This document shows positions 11,148 to 25,009 of a stretch of 64,000 nucleotides of DNA, one piece after another. The first letter of the stretch is position 1; each line of letters opens with the position of its first letter. A program made the translations under genes and the position numbers. Under the pieces are notes generated by a model, which worked only from the letters and a program-made list of their open reading frames with translations, was not told the DNA's origin and ran no database searches. Source of the stretch: Colias croceus (lineage: Eukaryota > Arthropoda > Insecta > Lepidoptera > Pieridae); contig NC_059546.1 of the NCBI RefSeq assembly GCF_905220415.1, positions 7,192,001 through 7,256,000 on the forward strand, in the 5' to 3' direction.

Positions 11148-14100
11148 ATGGTGAGAGGAATTGATCATTTGCGGGACCCGAGACTCAATAAGGTTACTAT
11201 TGACTCAAACTATTGACTGTCTTATTTTATTAGAGCGCTCTACGCGATTGCAACGTCAGCGCTTGGTTAATTACGATGGTCTTGTGTGAGAAAATGAAGC
11301 TTTTTAATTTAGAGCTTTAACTAATTTATCATAACTTTTGTAAAGTGGATGTAAACTTAAAATGTAAATAGTGAAACTGAGATGCGTGTGAATTTTCCTT
11401 TATCTAGGTACTCTACATTTTTTTAAGAATATGATTACCTACAATTAATGAACAAAGGAGCACACACACTAAATTGTCAATTTTCCAAATAGGTACATAT
11501 TATAGATTGTTTTAAATTTGATAAGCGTGAATTTAAATTAGATATATTTTCTTGATATCTACTCTGCATTAACTAGTTCAATTATATTCATTTGATGCAA
11601 CAAATCCTCCATAGTCTTCCAAAAGAAATGTAACCATTTTAAGTAATTCTAACAATGTTAAAGGGCCTCGCCTTCACTTTACAAGAACGACAGGCACTTG
11701 GCATTATTGGATTATTAGCTCCACTTTACAAAACGCAACAAGAACAGTTAAATATTTGCCGCGTCTCTTTGGATAGATACAAGAACGATCTGAATAAATA
11801 CTTGTACTTGGTGGAGCTGCATGTAAGTAATTAAATTGTGATAGTATCACGTTATCAAATTACCTAATATTTTATTGATTTCATCATAACCTTATGATAT
11901 TTTCAATAAATGTCGCAATAGAGGATAGCATAGGTACCTATCGTTTTTTTCTACAAATACTCAAAAATATTGTTACTTCTTACATGAACACTAGGGTTAG
12001 GTAGGGACATACTTGATTTACATGTAGAGTCATTACTAATTCAATTTTTTACAAAATTAAATTCTTAGTCCACTGTGCCAAGTTAAGAAAAAGTTTTTTG
12101 GGAGTACGCCCGATATTCATAGATATATTTCTTTAGGACACAAATGAGAAATTATTCTTCAGCCTTATATCGACTGACGTTGAAAAATATTTGCCGATCG
12201 TGTACACTCCGACCGTCGGCTTGGCGTGCCAAAAGTTCGGTCTAGTTTACAAGAGGGCTAGAGGACTCTTCATAACTATAAACGACAAGGGCCACGTGTT
12301 GAACATTTTAAAAAATTGGTAAGGGAAATTGACTGTATAACAGAATATAGTACTATTTTTGTGAGATTTGCAAAGTGAACTTTTACAGAACCTGTGACAA
12401 AAATGTTATTGTATAAATTTTATATTATTTTCCAAAAAAGGTTGCCCATAAGTTTTAACAGATTCGTAGTTAGAGTCTGATCTAATGTTATTTATTTTTC
12501 TGCTCTATTTTTCTACAAACGAAGATTATTGATACTTCCATTTTTATTTACATCTATGCGAGAAAGTTTGATAGTAATTTGATACTAACAGATAGTAGGT
12601 ATGTTGTCTTCATTAATAATTATAATCGTAGGCCAGAACATGACATACGAGCTATAGTTTTCACGGATGGCGAAAGGATCCTTGGTCTCGGGGATTTGGG
12701 TGCTTATGGTATGGGTATACCAATTGGTAAACTGGCGCTGTATACCGCTCTAGCTGGGATAAAACCACACCAATGTCTGCCAGTAACCCTGGATGTGGGC
12801 ACTGACAATCAGGTATTTTATTATGTTATATATAATATATTCAGGAAAGTTCATATGTAAGAAAAGACTTCGACCGAAAGGAGAAAAGCAGCTATGAAAA
12901 ATGTTGCGAGTAAAAATATTCTGTTTATGAGCAGACGGATATGCGTGGCTAATAAGTTTTAAAAATATTGAAAATTAAAAAAAACGCGTTTACGTGCACG
13001 GCCGAGCAAGCACCTAAAGCAGATATAAAATAAATCATAAATTATACATTACTACCGTTATACCTACTCCGATTGGTTTAATAAACCATTATGATAATTA
13101 TTTTGCATAATATAATAAAATAGCAAGATTTTAAATGTACGAATTTGAAATTAAGCTAGATAGCGAAGTATACGCGGGCGCCTTCATGCATTTAAATCGC
13201 CCGAAAGAGACGAAGGAATTCCATCATGGACCGGGATATATAAAACGAAATAAGTTACGCAAACGTATAAATTTTATTATCTAATTGTTATGAATTTATT
13301 TTACTGACTTAAAGAAGTTTTAAGTGTTATTCAGATTGAATATTAAAACGTATCATAGACTATATAGATTTATCTTTTGGAGAAGTTTATTAACTCATAT
13401 TTTTATACTGGTCTTTATAACATGTAGCCTGTAAGTACACAGATGATCTTATTATAAATATAGCAACAGACATGAGATTTTTATGTGCATATTTAGTGCT
13501 ATAAATTAAGGTATAAAATAGAAAAGAAACATTCCGTTCTCTGTATTCATTAGTAGTTACTAGTTAGTATTAAAAGTACTACTCCCAAAAATATGTCTAC
13601 TACGGCTTCGTTATCCGAGCAAACGAGCCCATTCACGGTGCTATTCGCCGACAAAAACTCGATTAGTTGACAAACTGTGGTCTAGACTTTGGGACTTTTT
13701 CCACGCTCGTTGCGGTTACAATTTATGATAATACGATATCACGAGGCGGCAGTTTTTGTGGTCTACAGCGAGCGATTTATAAAGTTTAATTTGTGAGTGT
13801 AGGTTACGATCGTGACATGAAAAAAGGCAACGTAATATTTTCAAACAAAGTTACTTGGGTTCTGCTCTACTGAGTTATTTCGTTTTCAACAAAATTGTAT
13901 TTGTGTTGCTTTCATGTATGATTTCAGACGTAGGTATGATAATTAACTTCCAGTTTATAGTCCTTAATGTAGCCTCAGTAAGTATACGGGGATTTTGTCT
14001 GAATATCAGGGTCTTATTGTACCTACTTAATGGCTAATGCCATATGCATTACACACATAAGATGTTTTCATTTCTCTGACTCACGTTTTTCTAAAATGAT

Positions 14101-17100
14101 AACTAATTTCATACAGAAATAGTAAATGTCGTTTCTGAATAACTTTTAGGAACTTTTAGAGGATCCCCTATACATTGGGCTGCGGCAAAAAAGAGTACGT
14201 GGAAAGGATTATGATGAATTTGTGGCTGAATTCATGGAGGCCTGCATCAAGAGATATGGCGCTAACATTCTTTTACAAGTAAAATTATTTTCCACCCAAT
14301 GTAATAAGTTTTTATGATAGTTTTAGATTGCTGCTCTACATATGTAATAATAACACATATTAAACAGTTATTTCAGTCTTTAATCAAAGACTTCTAGCTT
14401 TATAAAACGAAATTCTAAGCCAATGGACAGCTCACGTTATATTCTTGGTTTTAGTTCGAAGATTTCGCTTTAGGCAACGCAACACGACTCTTAAACAAGT
14501 ACCGGGATGTATATTGTACGTTCAATGACGACATACAAGGCACTGCGAGTGTTGCTGTCGCCGGCTTGATGACAACAGAGAGGATCACTAAGAAAAAGCT
14601 AGCTGAATACACGTTCATGTTCTTAGGCGCTGGTTCTGTGAGTAAACCTATAGCGTATTATGTGGTATTAGTCTTTGCACTAGCAAGTCAATAGTGACTT
14701 GCTAGTGAAAATTCATCTGTAAATTGTAATATAATAATATTATATTACAATATTAATATAATATTAATATTGTAATATATATTACAATATTAATATAATA
14801 TTAATATTGTAATATAATACAGATATAGACATTATCTGTAGTCATAATACAGATACAGATATTATCTGTAGCTACTTTATTGCCTACTTATGTTTCGTTT
14901 TGATTAGGGATTTTGTTTCGATAATTTTAGTGATATTCAATGTTAATTTTATTTTTTATTTAAGTACCTCGTTAATTTTCGTAAAGAAAAATATTTCAGA
15001 AGTTCAATGACCGAATGTCTGCTCTTTATTTGAATAAGCAACGGTTATATCTAATGAAAAATAAGCACTGAGTCTACAATCGTTTCAATAACGTTTATTG
15101 CTTTAAACATAAAACTTCATACCTTTAGTGTGCTAATTGAATTCTCGAATAGCTATCGTAATTATTTAATTGTGCTCCACAGAGCTCGGGTTCTGGTATC
15201 CGTAGTGATTATACACACGAGCTGATTAGTGCCTAATATGTTCTAAACTAATGCTTATGCCATTGTTATTAGTCCATTAATATTATACTATATATTATAG
15301 CAGTGTTAGGAATACAGTCGAATAGCATTTGACTTGATTATAACGAGTTCATCGTAGTTAGTCTCAATAGTCAATTTATAATTGGTCTATTTGAATTACA
15401 ATTATTCTGACGAGTAACTATAGACTATAGACGAGAAACTATATATTAACGTATGGGAAAATTTGTCAGGACTAAAATAACCTGTATCTAATTACACACA
15501 TGATATAAGTATTTTAATTTAAATTCGTTCCACCTTTGTCTGTCGTATTTAAAAAAACTTAACACACTAATTATATATTGCTCTCCATATCAATTTTCAA
15601 TGTAGATAATAAATCGTAAAATTTATGAATTACATAATATGTGCACATCTTGAACATGGAATTTAATTAAGACGTACCTATTACATCCTGTTTGTACATT
15701 TCCTGTTACATAACTTAGTCATAAGCCTAAGGATTCTTCATTCATTCTCCAGGCCGCAACTGGCATAGCCAATTTAACCGTAGCAGCCATGGTAGAACAA
15801 GGGTTGTCAGAGAACGACGCCCGCAATCGCGTCTACATGTTCGACATCGAGGGTCTCCTTAGCAACAAGCGGCAAGGCGTTATCCCGGAACATTGCAAGC
15901 ACTTTAGCAAAGACGTGGAGCCATCGAAGGACTTCGAGCAATGCGTGCAGACGTTGAAACCGACGTGCCTCATTGGTGAGATTTATTGTTAAAGTGTCAG
16001 TTATTATGTTCAGCAGATTTTCCTATAGATTGCATATATAATATATGCAATCTATAGGAAAAATCTATAGTAGTTAGGAGGTTTTTTTAGTATAGCGAAC
16101 TAGCGATTATTACATTCTTTATAGCACTTTACTATTGTCTTCTTTGCCGGCACTTTACAGGATTTAAGTAAATACAGGATTTTTTTTCATTTTTTGGTTT
16201 AAGACTAGGCAAATTGAAAATGTAGAGCTTTTTAATGGAGTTCTTGCAATAGAAAATTATTTATTTCCCAGGATGTTCAACAGTAAGAGGTGCATTTAAT
16301 GAGAAAATCCTCAAGCAGATGGCCCAGAATGCTGAAAGACCTGTAATATTTGCACTTTCGAATCCTACCAGTAAGGCAGAATGTACGCCCCAGGAAGCTT
16401 ATAACCATACAAATGTAATAACACAGACATTATTGAATATTGAACTGTTTCTTAAGTTGTTTATTGTAGTAGAATCCTACTAATATCATAAATGCGAAAG
16501 TTTGTATGGATGTATGGATGTTTGTTACTCTTTCACGTAAAAACTACTGAACCGATTACAATGAAATTTAGGACACATATAGAGGGTAACTTGGATTAAC
16601 ACATAGGATAGTTTTTATCCCGGAAATCCCACGGGAACGGGAACTTTGCGGGTTTTCCTTTGCAAACGCGGGCGAAGCCACGGGCGGAAATCTAGTATAA
16701 CATATTTTGCAATGTATCACCCCTTTTAGAACACCTGCAATATTAATGTAGTCTCTACTTATAAAAATTTTTGCAAAATTTGTTATTTGGATCAATAGTT
16801 TCAAGGATTACTTCTTACAAACAAAGTCACAAATTTCGCTCTGTATAATCCATACTAATATTATAAATGCGAAAGTAACTCTGTCTGTCTGTCTGTTACT
16901 CAATCACGCCTTAACTACTGAACCAATTTGCATGAAATTTGGTATAGAGATAGTTTGATACCCGAGAAAGGACATAGGCTACTTTTTACCCCGGGACATA
17001 GGATAGGTTTTATTCCGGAAATCCCACGGGAACAGGAACTATGCGGGTTTCTCTTTGCCTGCGCGGGCGATGCCGCACTTTATGTTATTGCTATATACTG

Positions 17101-19978
17101 CCTTTGCTTAATATTCTCACTCAGTCTTATTCTAATTATGTTAATTGCGGTCTCATCTCTTCCACATGTTCTTTATCGACCCTCCTTTTGCTTATTTAGC
17201 TCTCAGAACTGTGGAAACCATTAAACATCTGCAAATAACCATCAAATGAAATTGCAAAAGCATGTATAGCTCATTTTAAGAACACATATTACCAACTCAC
17301 ATTACCATTAAGTAATTTGACTGCTCACATACAATAATATGTTAATGTTATTTAATACAAGTCTATGGTAATATTAGAAAGCTGAAAAGTTTGTTTGTTT
17401 GTTTGAATGCACCAATCTCAGGAACTGCTGGTCCGATTTGAAAAATTCTTTCAGTGGTATATAGCCCATTTATCTGGCGGGCTATAAGCTATATATCATC
17501 ACGCTAAGACCAATAGGAGCGGAGAAATGCGGGTAAAACCGCGGGGCACAGTACAGTATATACTACATGTACCTATCATTGCAAAACCTATCAATAAATA
17601 CATACATCAAATAAATTTAGAACCATCTCTGAATATGCGAGATTTTGTTAAACGCATATTAGATTTTACTAGGAAATACGTTGAATATGATTAACATGTT
17701 TATCAAATCGTAATTTGTTCGCGGTACGCGTAAATCCCATTGCGTAGGTAGTTGCATTAACAGTGACTGAGCTGAGGTAATACATGTTATTTAGCTAAAA
17801 TTTGATATTTACTCAACTATTATTTAAGTTTACATTAAATAACACGTTATACAAATAAACATTAAATAATAGTAATAAACTAAATAATTTGCTCAAATAC
17901 CATAAATTTGTACCAAGAATATCAGTGACAAACGCAGAGGCATTGTTGTCACAAAGGTTGTACTAGGAACTATTTAGAAATCTGTGTTACTTAATAATAT
18001 TTATCTACTCGCGACAAAGAGCTGACATAATATTGTAGGAACAATCATTGTACTACGCAGCATTAAATATTCTGAAAAGTTACAACGCATCTGTTGACTT
18101 ATTGCCTAGAGCGGTAGAGCAGTTTTCCTAAACTTCTGTTAATAACAAAATTACCTGATACCTGTTCCTTTAAACTTATGAAATAAAACAAGTATCTTAT
18201 TCCAGCATATTATCCTTGCATATAGAAAAGCATCAACACATCTATTTCGTTTTACTAGGTATCGTTTTTTATGGGCATGTTTTTGCCCTACTATCTTTTT
18301 AAGGGGGGGTCGAACCCAGCACTTCATACATACACTTAATAATTTAATTATCTTCTCTCAGGGCACATGTATTTACGCGTCCGGGTCACCGTTTCCACCT
18401 GTGAAATTTAAGGATAAAGAATATCATACGGGACAAGGCAATAATTCGTACATTTTCCCCGGACTCGCGTTGGGTATTATAGCAGTTCGTGCACGAATTA
18501 TTCCCGAATATATGTTCTTAAGCGCAGCTCGAGTAAGTTTTTGTAACTTATTTGTCTCGAATTTGTTATCTACTAGCTGCGTAACATTGCATTTATTAAA
18601 ATAATAATTTATATCGGTAGAACAGCTTAGTTTTCATTACATTCAAAGATTTGTTATTATAAAATTTATAACAAATAACTTTAAAATTACCATTTATAAA
18701 AGAAAATACTGCCAGTTTATGTGGTGTAAGAGATTTTATTAAATGTTTACAAAAATAGTGTGATGAATGTATATTTTTCCATCAGACGCTAGCCAATTTT
18801 GTCAGCGAATCAGACTTGGGGATCGGCCGTATTTACCCACCTCTTGCAGATATCAGAAAAGTTTCATACAGCATAGCACTGGAGATTTGCAACTTGGCGT
18901 ATCAAAAAGGTGAATTTGTCAGCTTATATTTTCTTATAACAAGCTTGGCATTGTATCAATGGCTAATAAATTTGGTTGGAATATGTTTGTATAAGGCTTT
19001 TGTTGTATAAAATAGATTCTTACGAAATTTCGATATGAGTAAATCGATGTAAATTTTCCAATATTTCAATATTTAATTTAATTTATTTGGTAAAAAATCA
19101 TCAAATAAGAGTGCAGCTCATATCTACATAAGTTTACAAACAAAAACCTTATAATTTAATGCAGCCAATCCGTCTTATTAATTACGCTATCAAAATGTTA
19201 AAGCTCTCGTTCATATTATAGGAATTGCAACGGTACATCCGAAGCCGAATGACTTCAAGGCATTCTTAGATGATCATATATATGATTTGCACTATTACTC
19301 TCCTTTGCCGGCTTTTTATCCATACCCAAAACCGCCAGAAATCAAAGTTAAATCGGTTGAGGAAGTTTACAAAGGACTTGTGTAAGTTTCTCCCTATACT
19401 CTAAAAAATTATTTTATGGTAGTATTATTACCCTAGTAGAGATATTAGTAGAACAATGAGGTCATAAGGGCTTTCAAGAAATGAGCTTAAATATCCTTAA
19501 AAGACCAGCAAACTGCTTACTCCACTAGTAACTATAATGCGAGAAATCATGGTCAGTGCTGACCGCTATGTTTCCTAAGCTCGTTCAACCATATAGAAAT
19601 AGAACTTAATGTAATCGCATTCGATGTGAGAGAGACCTATTTCTATTATACATGAACCCGCTTCTAAATCCTTTTTAAGGTTGGACACACGTCCGCCATT
19701 AACTGTTGTGGCTACTTAATGCTTTAAACTGATTTAATTGTGTTTGGTCCAAACTTGCATCAATAAATGTTGTGAAACATTTGTAAAATACAGTTGTAGT
19801 AAATTGTTAGTACTTACCTATTTTCCCTTACATTGGTACATGTATCACAGACTTTTAGTAAATATTTTTTCAACGTAACCTACTAACATATAGTTCTAAT
19901 GACGAATTGAAATTGTATCTACTTGATTTGCTAATAACTTCAATTTTCATTTACAGAAATGATCCAAAGCCCAAATAA
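11148..19978 (+). CDS. Men-b: Malic enzyme, gene B (complete, 12 exons, about 573 residues)
   Basis: CDS join: 11148-11192, 11664-11822, 12137-12318, 12632-12812, 14150-14278, 14455-14637, 15753-15975, 16272-16414, 18362-18532, 18786-18909, 19222-19381, 19957-19978. Phases agree throughout (1722 nt). Exon 1 encodes MVRGIDHLRDPRLNK, the conserved N-terminal RDPRLNK, from an ATG in strong context (taacATGG). Its donor (gttact) is weak. Catalytic residues keep family spacing: Tyr91 in VYTPTVG, Arg144 in GERILG, Lys162 in IPIGKLALY, metal ligands Glu234/Asp235 (FEDF) and Asp258 (FNDDIQGT). GAGS at 290-293 begins the nucleotide-binding fold. Length is close to cytosolic vertebrate malic enzyme (about 572 residues). 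No obvious mitochondrial presequence is seen, so a cytosolic location is inferred. An ATG at 11655 would give a shorter product and is less likely. The last exon adds only NDPKPK. Confidence 0.93.
14727..14868. repeat. AT-rich near-palindromic array in an intron of gene B
   Basis: Repeated attacaatattaat / attaatattgtaat blocks alternate in orientation, followed by two copies of a motif ending attatctgtag. The array could extrude as hairpins. It lies between the exons ending 14637 and starting 15753. Confidence 0.7.
16018..16062. repeat. Perfect inverted repeat, two 22-bp arms with a 1-nt centre
   Basis: The arms at 16018-16039 and 16041-16062 are exact reverse complements around a single A. 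It lies 43 bp past the donor after 15975 in gene B and would form a tight hairpin in the pre-mRNA. Confidence 0.9.
16475..16695 (+). mobile_element. Helitron-like non-autonomous element
   Basis: Starts TCCTACTAATATCATAAATG and ends GGAAATCTAG before T. Same family as 1360, in an intron of gene B. Confidence 0.6.
16849..17072 (+). mobile_element. Helitron-like element, 3' end missing
   Basis: Starts TCCATACTAATATTATAAA with a short CTGT run, and is very similar to the copy at 1360. The homology stops at the GC-rich 3' segment (gcgcgggcgatgccgc), so the CTAG end is lost. Confidence 0.55.
17362..17556 (+). mobile_element. Helitron-like element, degenerate 3' end
   Basis: Starts TCTATGGTAATATTAGAAAG with a (TTTG)n tract and has the same core as 4826 and 53808. 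The 3' end reads gcacagtacag, so the CTAG terminus is mutated. Confidence 0.5.
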
Positions 19979-20226
19979 ATCGCGTAGGCGTAAGCGCAAA
20001 CTGTGTACGAACTGAATAATGTATTAAAAGAAAACCAAGATTTCAAAACACTGTACAATCAGTAGGTATATTAATTAATTTATATAAATTATAGTTTCAT
20101 CATAGACTAAAGTTGGATAAATTGAGAAGGAAGATTATTTATATTCTATTTTGAATTTCAAATCGAAATATTGTGTTATAACGTATTTATCATATTTTCT
20201 AAGTTATATTTTAAATATTAGTTCAA

Positions 20227-20232
20227 AATAAA
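20227..20232 (+). terminator. Polyadenylation signal of malic enzyme gene B
   Basis: AATAAA lies about 250 bp after the TAA at 19976-19978 and is followed by a T-rich stretch. Sequence 19979-20250 is the likely 3' untranslated region. Confidence 0.65.
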
Positions 20233-20259
20233 GATATTTAGTTATATACTGTTGTTTTA

Positions 20260-23200
20260 TTTCATATTTTTAAATGACTCTGCATAAAGAATAAAATTTA
20301 CTACTTATATTTTTAATAGAAATTGATGTTATATTTAATCTTTATTATACGTTTATTGCGTGCCTAGTCTAGACTCAGATGACTTCATTAAATTACACGA
20401 CAAAAAATGTGTCTCGTATTCAACTTAAAACTTGGCAATTAATTTCTTCGAAACATATGTCATAGGGTTTTTTTTTTCTACCTAAAATGTGAATATTCTG
20501 ACTTCTACACGTGTTCGTGAACAAAGAAGTTTGTACAAACTGCAAACATATCGTGTACAGAAGTTTTCGTGTAAATATTTAATTGTGAAACTTGTTTTTG
20601 AACGAAACACGACACGAGTTACGGTTTACTTTGCGTAGACGATTGTAGTAGTATCACAGTTTTTAACATTTTTAACGTCTAGTTTCAAACGTAGTTGGAA
20701 AGCTTTCTTTTTTTTCGGACAAATATTTTATGTAAAACTGATGTAAAAATAATTAGAATTTGTACGGATTTTAAGAAGCTGGCGCGAGCTTTAGTGCTTT
20801 TCATATTGAAAAACAATTTTTAATGTTTCTTAATTATTTATACTGAGAACGTATTTAATTGCATAATAAGTCTGGTACGTGAAGTTTTTTTTAATTTGTA
20901 TGTTTTTCTATATCCAACTTACCTTATCTGCATCTCATCTCATTAATATTCAATTCATAACATTTCACAATCAATATTCACAACGTTTAATAATCAAAAG
21001 TCGTTAGTCTAGCGTGCTCGAGCGATAGTTAGCTTTACGGGTCTAATATAATGCAAATCTTCGAATCTCAGTGCAGCAGTTTGCACCTTGTGTATTAGGA
21101 CGTATTGTGAAACTGTTGGCACAATATCTTGCTATAACGTTATACAACAGATGTTTCGGTACTGCAAAAGGTGAACGCTCATGATCTTTGTAAGAGGTGA
21201 GGATTGAATATCTTGAAAAGTTAGTAGGTTTTTTTCAGGTTTGGTACAATATTGGGACTATTATATTAGCTAATAAGGGACGTTATCAATGATTTAATAA
21301 ATATTTATTTAAGCTTACAAATACAGAGTGAGTTGTTATTAAGAGGGGTTATTCGATACTCTTATTTTGAAAAAAAAATATAGTTATTATTTTTGCTAAC
21401 CTACTTATCTTCTAGAGATAGTACGTTAACCTTTTGATTTCTAGTATCATTTTAATGGTAGAATCCGGGTCGCTATGGGCTCGACGATCGAAATTGAAAA
21501 TCTATTGTCTTTAGATTTACAATTTATGCGAGGCTCAGGCAGGCGAATAATTCTTCAATTAAGGTGTTATTTAGAAGGTATGAATAATATAATTATGAAA
21601 CAGTTTGCTGCTTGTAAACATCACAACAACTCTATAGTTAGCTCGGACTGTTCAACATACATGACGTAGTTATGTAATTTTTTTTAAATGCATATTGAAG
21701 ATACTTACAGTACCTAAGCTGCAATTTTTTCTTGATTTTCGACTTTAACGCCAATTCTTTTTAATTTAGAAATTAATTTACATCACGCTAGATTTGAATT
21801 GCATTACTTAAAGTAAAAAATATAGGTTAATGATTTCTTATTAAAATATAATATTTAATGTGAAATACTGATTGGACGGTGACCCTTACACTGGATTGTT
21901 GCCACAAAAAGTAATTCATATACCGCTTGTTTAGAACACAAAAACAAGACGTCTGGATAGTTTTATACGAAAAGTTCACCATTTTTTCCCGAAAAATGAA
22001 AACAATATTAACGTAAGTTATCTCCTTATTATTTCCAAAACTTATTATAAGGTTCGTTTAAGTTTTTACTAACGAAAAATAACGTCTTTCGCCAGATTTA
22101 AAATGCAATCTCTATTTACAAGTCCACCTGTGTATCAATTAAAAGTTAAAAGAATTTTAAAAATGATAGCGTTAGTAATATTGTTTCTACAGGTTATTAA
22201 CTATAGATATATATACTTATTGTGTAGAAACACATCTCAAGCTTTATAAGAATTCGCAAGACTACATTGTTGGTATTTGCCAGAGATTGGCAGGATAACA
22301 AAATTCACCTCTACGTTTTGAATTCATAAGAGGGCCGGTGGTGGAAAATTGAATTTTGAGTTTCCGCGATTCCGACACAAAGAGCATGTAAAAGTCATAC
22401 ATCAGTTTGCACCTGTCTCACCTTGCACAATCAGTGAATACAAAGCGAGCTTTGGAGACTACTGGGCTAATTTTATTTGTTTGCTCTGAATGTAATAATA
22501 ATCGTCTTGTGTTTTCAACTGACATATCATAACATTTATATTTCATGTAAAGATATTAATGGAACAGGTATCCGGAGGTTTGTGTCTCTCGACGTAAAAC
22601 TAGAGTAGTTATAACTTAGAGAGTTATAATTTTAACATGTTCGTGACATCGTAGATACGATGTCTTACTTACTTTGTTTGCTTCTCATTCAACGCTAGTG
22701 CGTTAGTATGTTTGAATTTTTAAATAAAATTATAATCTAAAAATATAGCTAAACGATAAAAGATGACAAATATTCATTAATTATTAAAAGTATTGAGTGA
22801 TAAAGTAAAACACACATTAATATCATACTGAAATTAGTGATAAACACATTAATATCATATTTAAATTAACCTAAATACGAAAAGCGACACGACATTAAAT
22901 CCAAAACCTCTACTAATATTATTCTTGGCTTAGTATAACGTGGTAACACGTAAAAATAATTATATACCCCAACATACCGTGACATGTCAACGTTTAAGAA
23001 GCGAAATATTAAAAGCGGATTTGTTAATGGATTTTATATCGCGTGTATTTTGGAAACAGTCATGGTAAAATAAAAATCTCGTGGATTTTTTTCATTTTTT
23101 TTTTCTTTCAGACGTTATAAACCATACATTTTTATAGGATGATATCTCCTTTTTTTGTTTTACAATACCGAGTAATTTTGAAGTGAAACTTCTTTAGGCG

Positions 23201-24839
23201 CGTTGAGAGTAAAATTTCAAGGTTGCGTCATGGCAATACCGTCACGTCATGGAGTTATGCGACGAATTTGGTATTTTTGAATCTTGCCAAAGAAGACTAT
23301 ACGTGTGCTCGGCACACACGCTCTTTTTTTTCTTTCAGAGGCGCCTTTTATGTTATGCCATAAATTTTTATACGATGATATCTTCTTGTTTCGTTATACG
23401 ATACCGAGTAATTTTTTCTTTGTTTGAGCTTTGAAAATTTCAGAACATTGTTTGAAGGATAATTTATGAATATTCTTATTTTATTTTGAGGCTTCTATTT
23501 CTTTCGTTAGTTATATTATTTTATAGTGTTTTTGTGATTGATATCTAGCTGTTGTAAATATTCATGTTGCGCTAAGAAATCTAACTATTCACTTAGGACA
23601 TATTTGATTTCCAAAACAAGTATACACTTTTTTTGAGAAGGTACGTATTGCATGAAACTTTTTTTCGCATCTATCGGTATTTGTGCAACAAACAGTAATT
23701 TAAAATAAATAGTTGAAAACCAAAACTTCTTTATAATAAAGGATGGTGTTCTCTTATTATATTTCATTAGCATAATATATGCAAGTAAGTTGCGACCTCT
23801 TCGCAGCGCGTAAAAAGGTTTTGAATTTTTAACAAAGTACAAATTTGCTTATTTTGCACGTGATATGTAAATTGGAACAAGTTTTGTTCGGACTCGGCCA
23901 ACAATTTCATGTAAATTTTCATAGCGACTCGCATTGTGATGGCGTATAATTTGTGCGAAGTTCATTGTATTCAAGCTGAAGCCTGAAGGAATCAGAGACG
24001 GGATATTTCTTTCTTTCATAATTGTAGGTTTGGTGAATGGACTCCGATGTATTTTAAATGAGTTCTTTGAGAGTCATTACGGCTGAGCATTTTATTAGTG
24101 TTGAATTTTAAATTCTTTTATTTATTTAGGAAGTTTTGCGTTGGGGAAGGTGAATGGACTGAATGCTCTTAAATTTTTTATCGCCGTTCGAAATTAAATT
24201 TGTTTATATGAAAATGATTCGCTCAACAACTTTTACACCGTTGCAAATGGTTTTTATTTTAAGATGAGCTACGAAATATGAATGTATATTATTTAAGATG
24301 TTTGCAGCGATATGCAACATTTAGCAAGTATAAACTAAACCTTTGTATTTTTTAATTCCTCATCACTCAATAATTAAAGTAAGTTAACAGTAAATTCAAC
24401 AGAGTAGATACAATAAAACTGTAATAAAAACAAATACCTAATACAGGAAATATGAACTCCGTTAAGTTAAAAACAATGTTACATTAGAATAATGACCTAC
24501 ATTGCATTGTTCTGAATAGAACTATATATTTTCAGCTTATAAAACATTCTATCGAAAACCGTACCCACGAGGCAGGTACTTATAACACATAGAAAAGCAC
24601 TTATAATTTACATAAACTACGTAAAAAATATCGTTGAAAGCGATTTCCAAATGCGATGTCACCGATCGCGTGTGAGAATTTTATTAATGGTTTTTAAATT
24701 GCCCCTTGGCTTAACTTGCGCTCATGTATCAATAACACTTTGCCAACTAACGTACCGAAGCAATTTAACTTACCTACTATTTTTGAATGAAAGTCTACGT
24801 TTAATCAAATAAAGGACTCGATCGCTATCTTCTTAAATA
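20260..24839. other. Intergenic DNA, no supported gene
   Basis: AT-rich, with only short open frames of low-complexity composition that match no family I know. It contains the MITE-like copy and imperfect duplication near 23095-23410. No exon with convincing splice sites was found. Confidence 0.5.
23176..23330 (+). mobile_element. MITE-like copy of the AAGTGAAACTTCTT family, flanked by a duplicated segment
   Basis: ttttgaagtgaaacttcttt is followed by ggcgcgttgagagtaaaatttcaa, which matches the inverted right half of the element at 57289-57440. The flanks at 23100-23178 and 23328-23412 are imperfect direct copies (ttctttcag...gatgatatct...ataccgagtaatttt), so the element may sit inside a local duplication. 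Confidence 0.5.
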
Positions 24840-25009
24840 TCTTATATATAAAAATGAATCGCAAAATATGTTGGTAAGCGCATAACTCGAGAACAGCTGA
24901 CCCGATTTCGATAATTCTTTTTTTATAATATTCCTTGAAGTACGAGGTTTTTTCTTATGGAGAGAAAAAGTAAACATGTACCACAGGTGAAGCCGGAGCG
25001 GACCGCTAG
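24840..25009 (+). mobile_element. Helitron-like element, 170 bp
   Basis: Starts TCTTATATATAAAAATGAAT and ends GGACCGCTAG before T. The copy at 55508-55677, on the other strand, is exactly the same length and shares both ends. Confidence 0.65.

Noticed and set aside
11655..11822. ATG at 11655 as the start of malic enzyme gene B
   Set aside because: It has good context, but the exon at 11148-11192 supplies the conserved RGxDHLRDPRLNK residues and joins in phase, giving the family's normal length. Kept as an alternative start in the findings.
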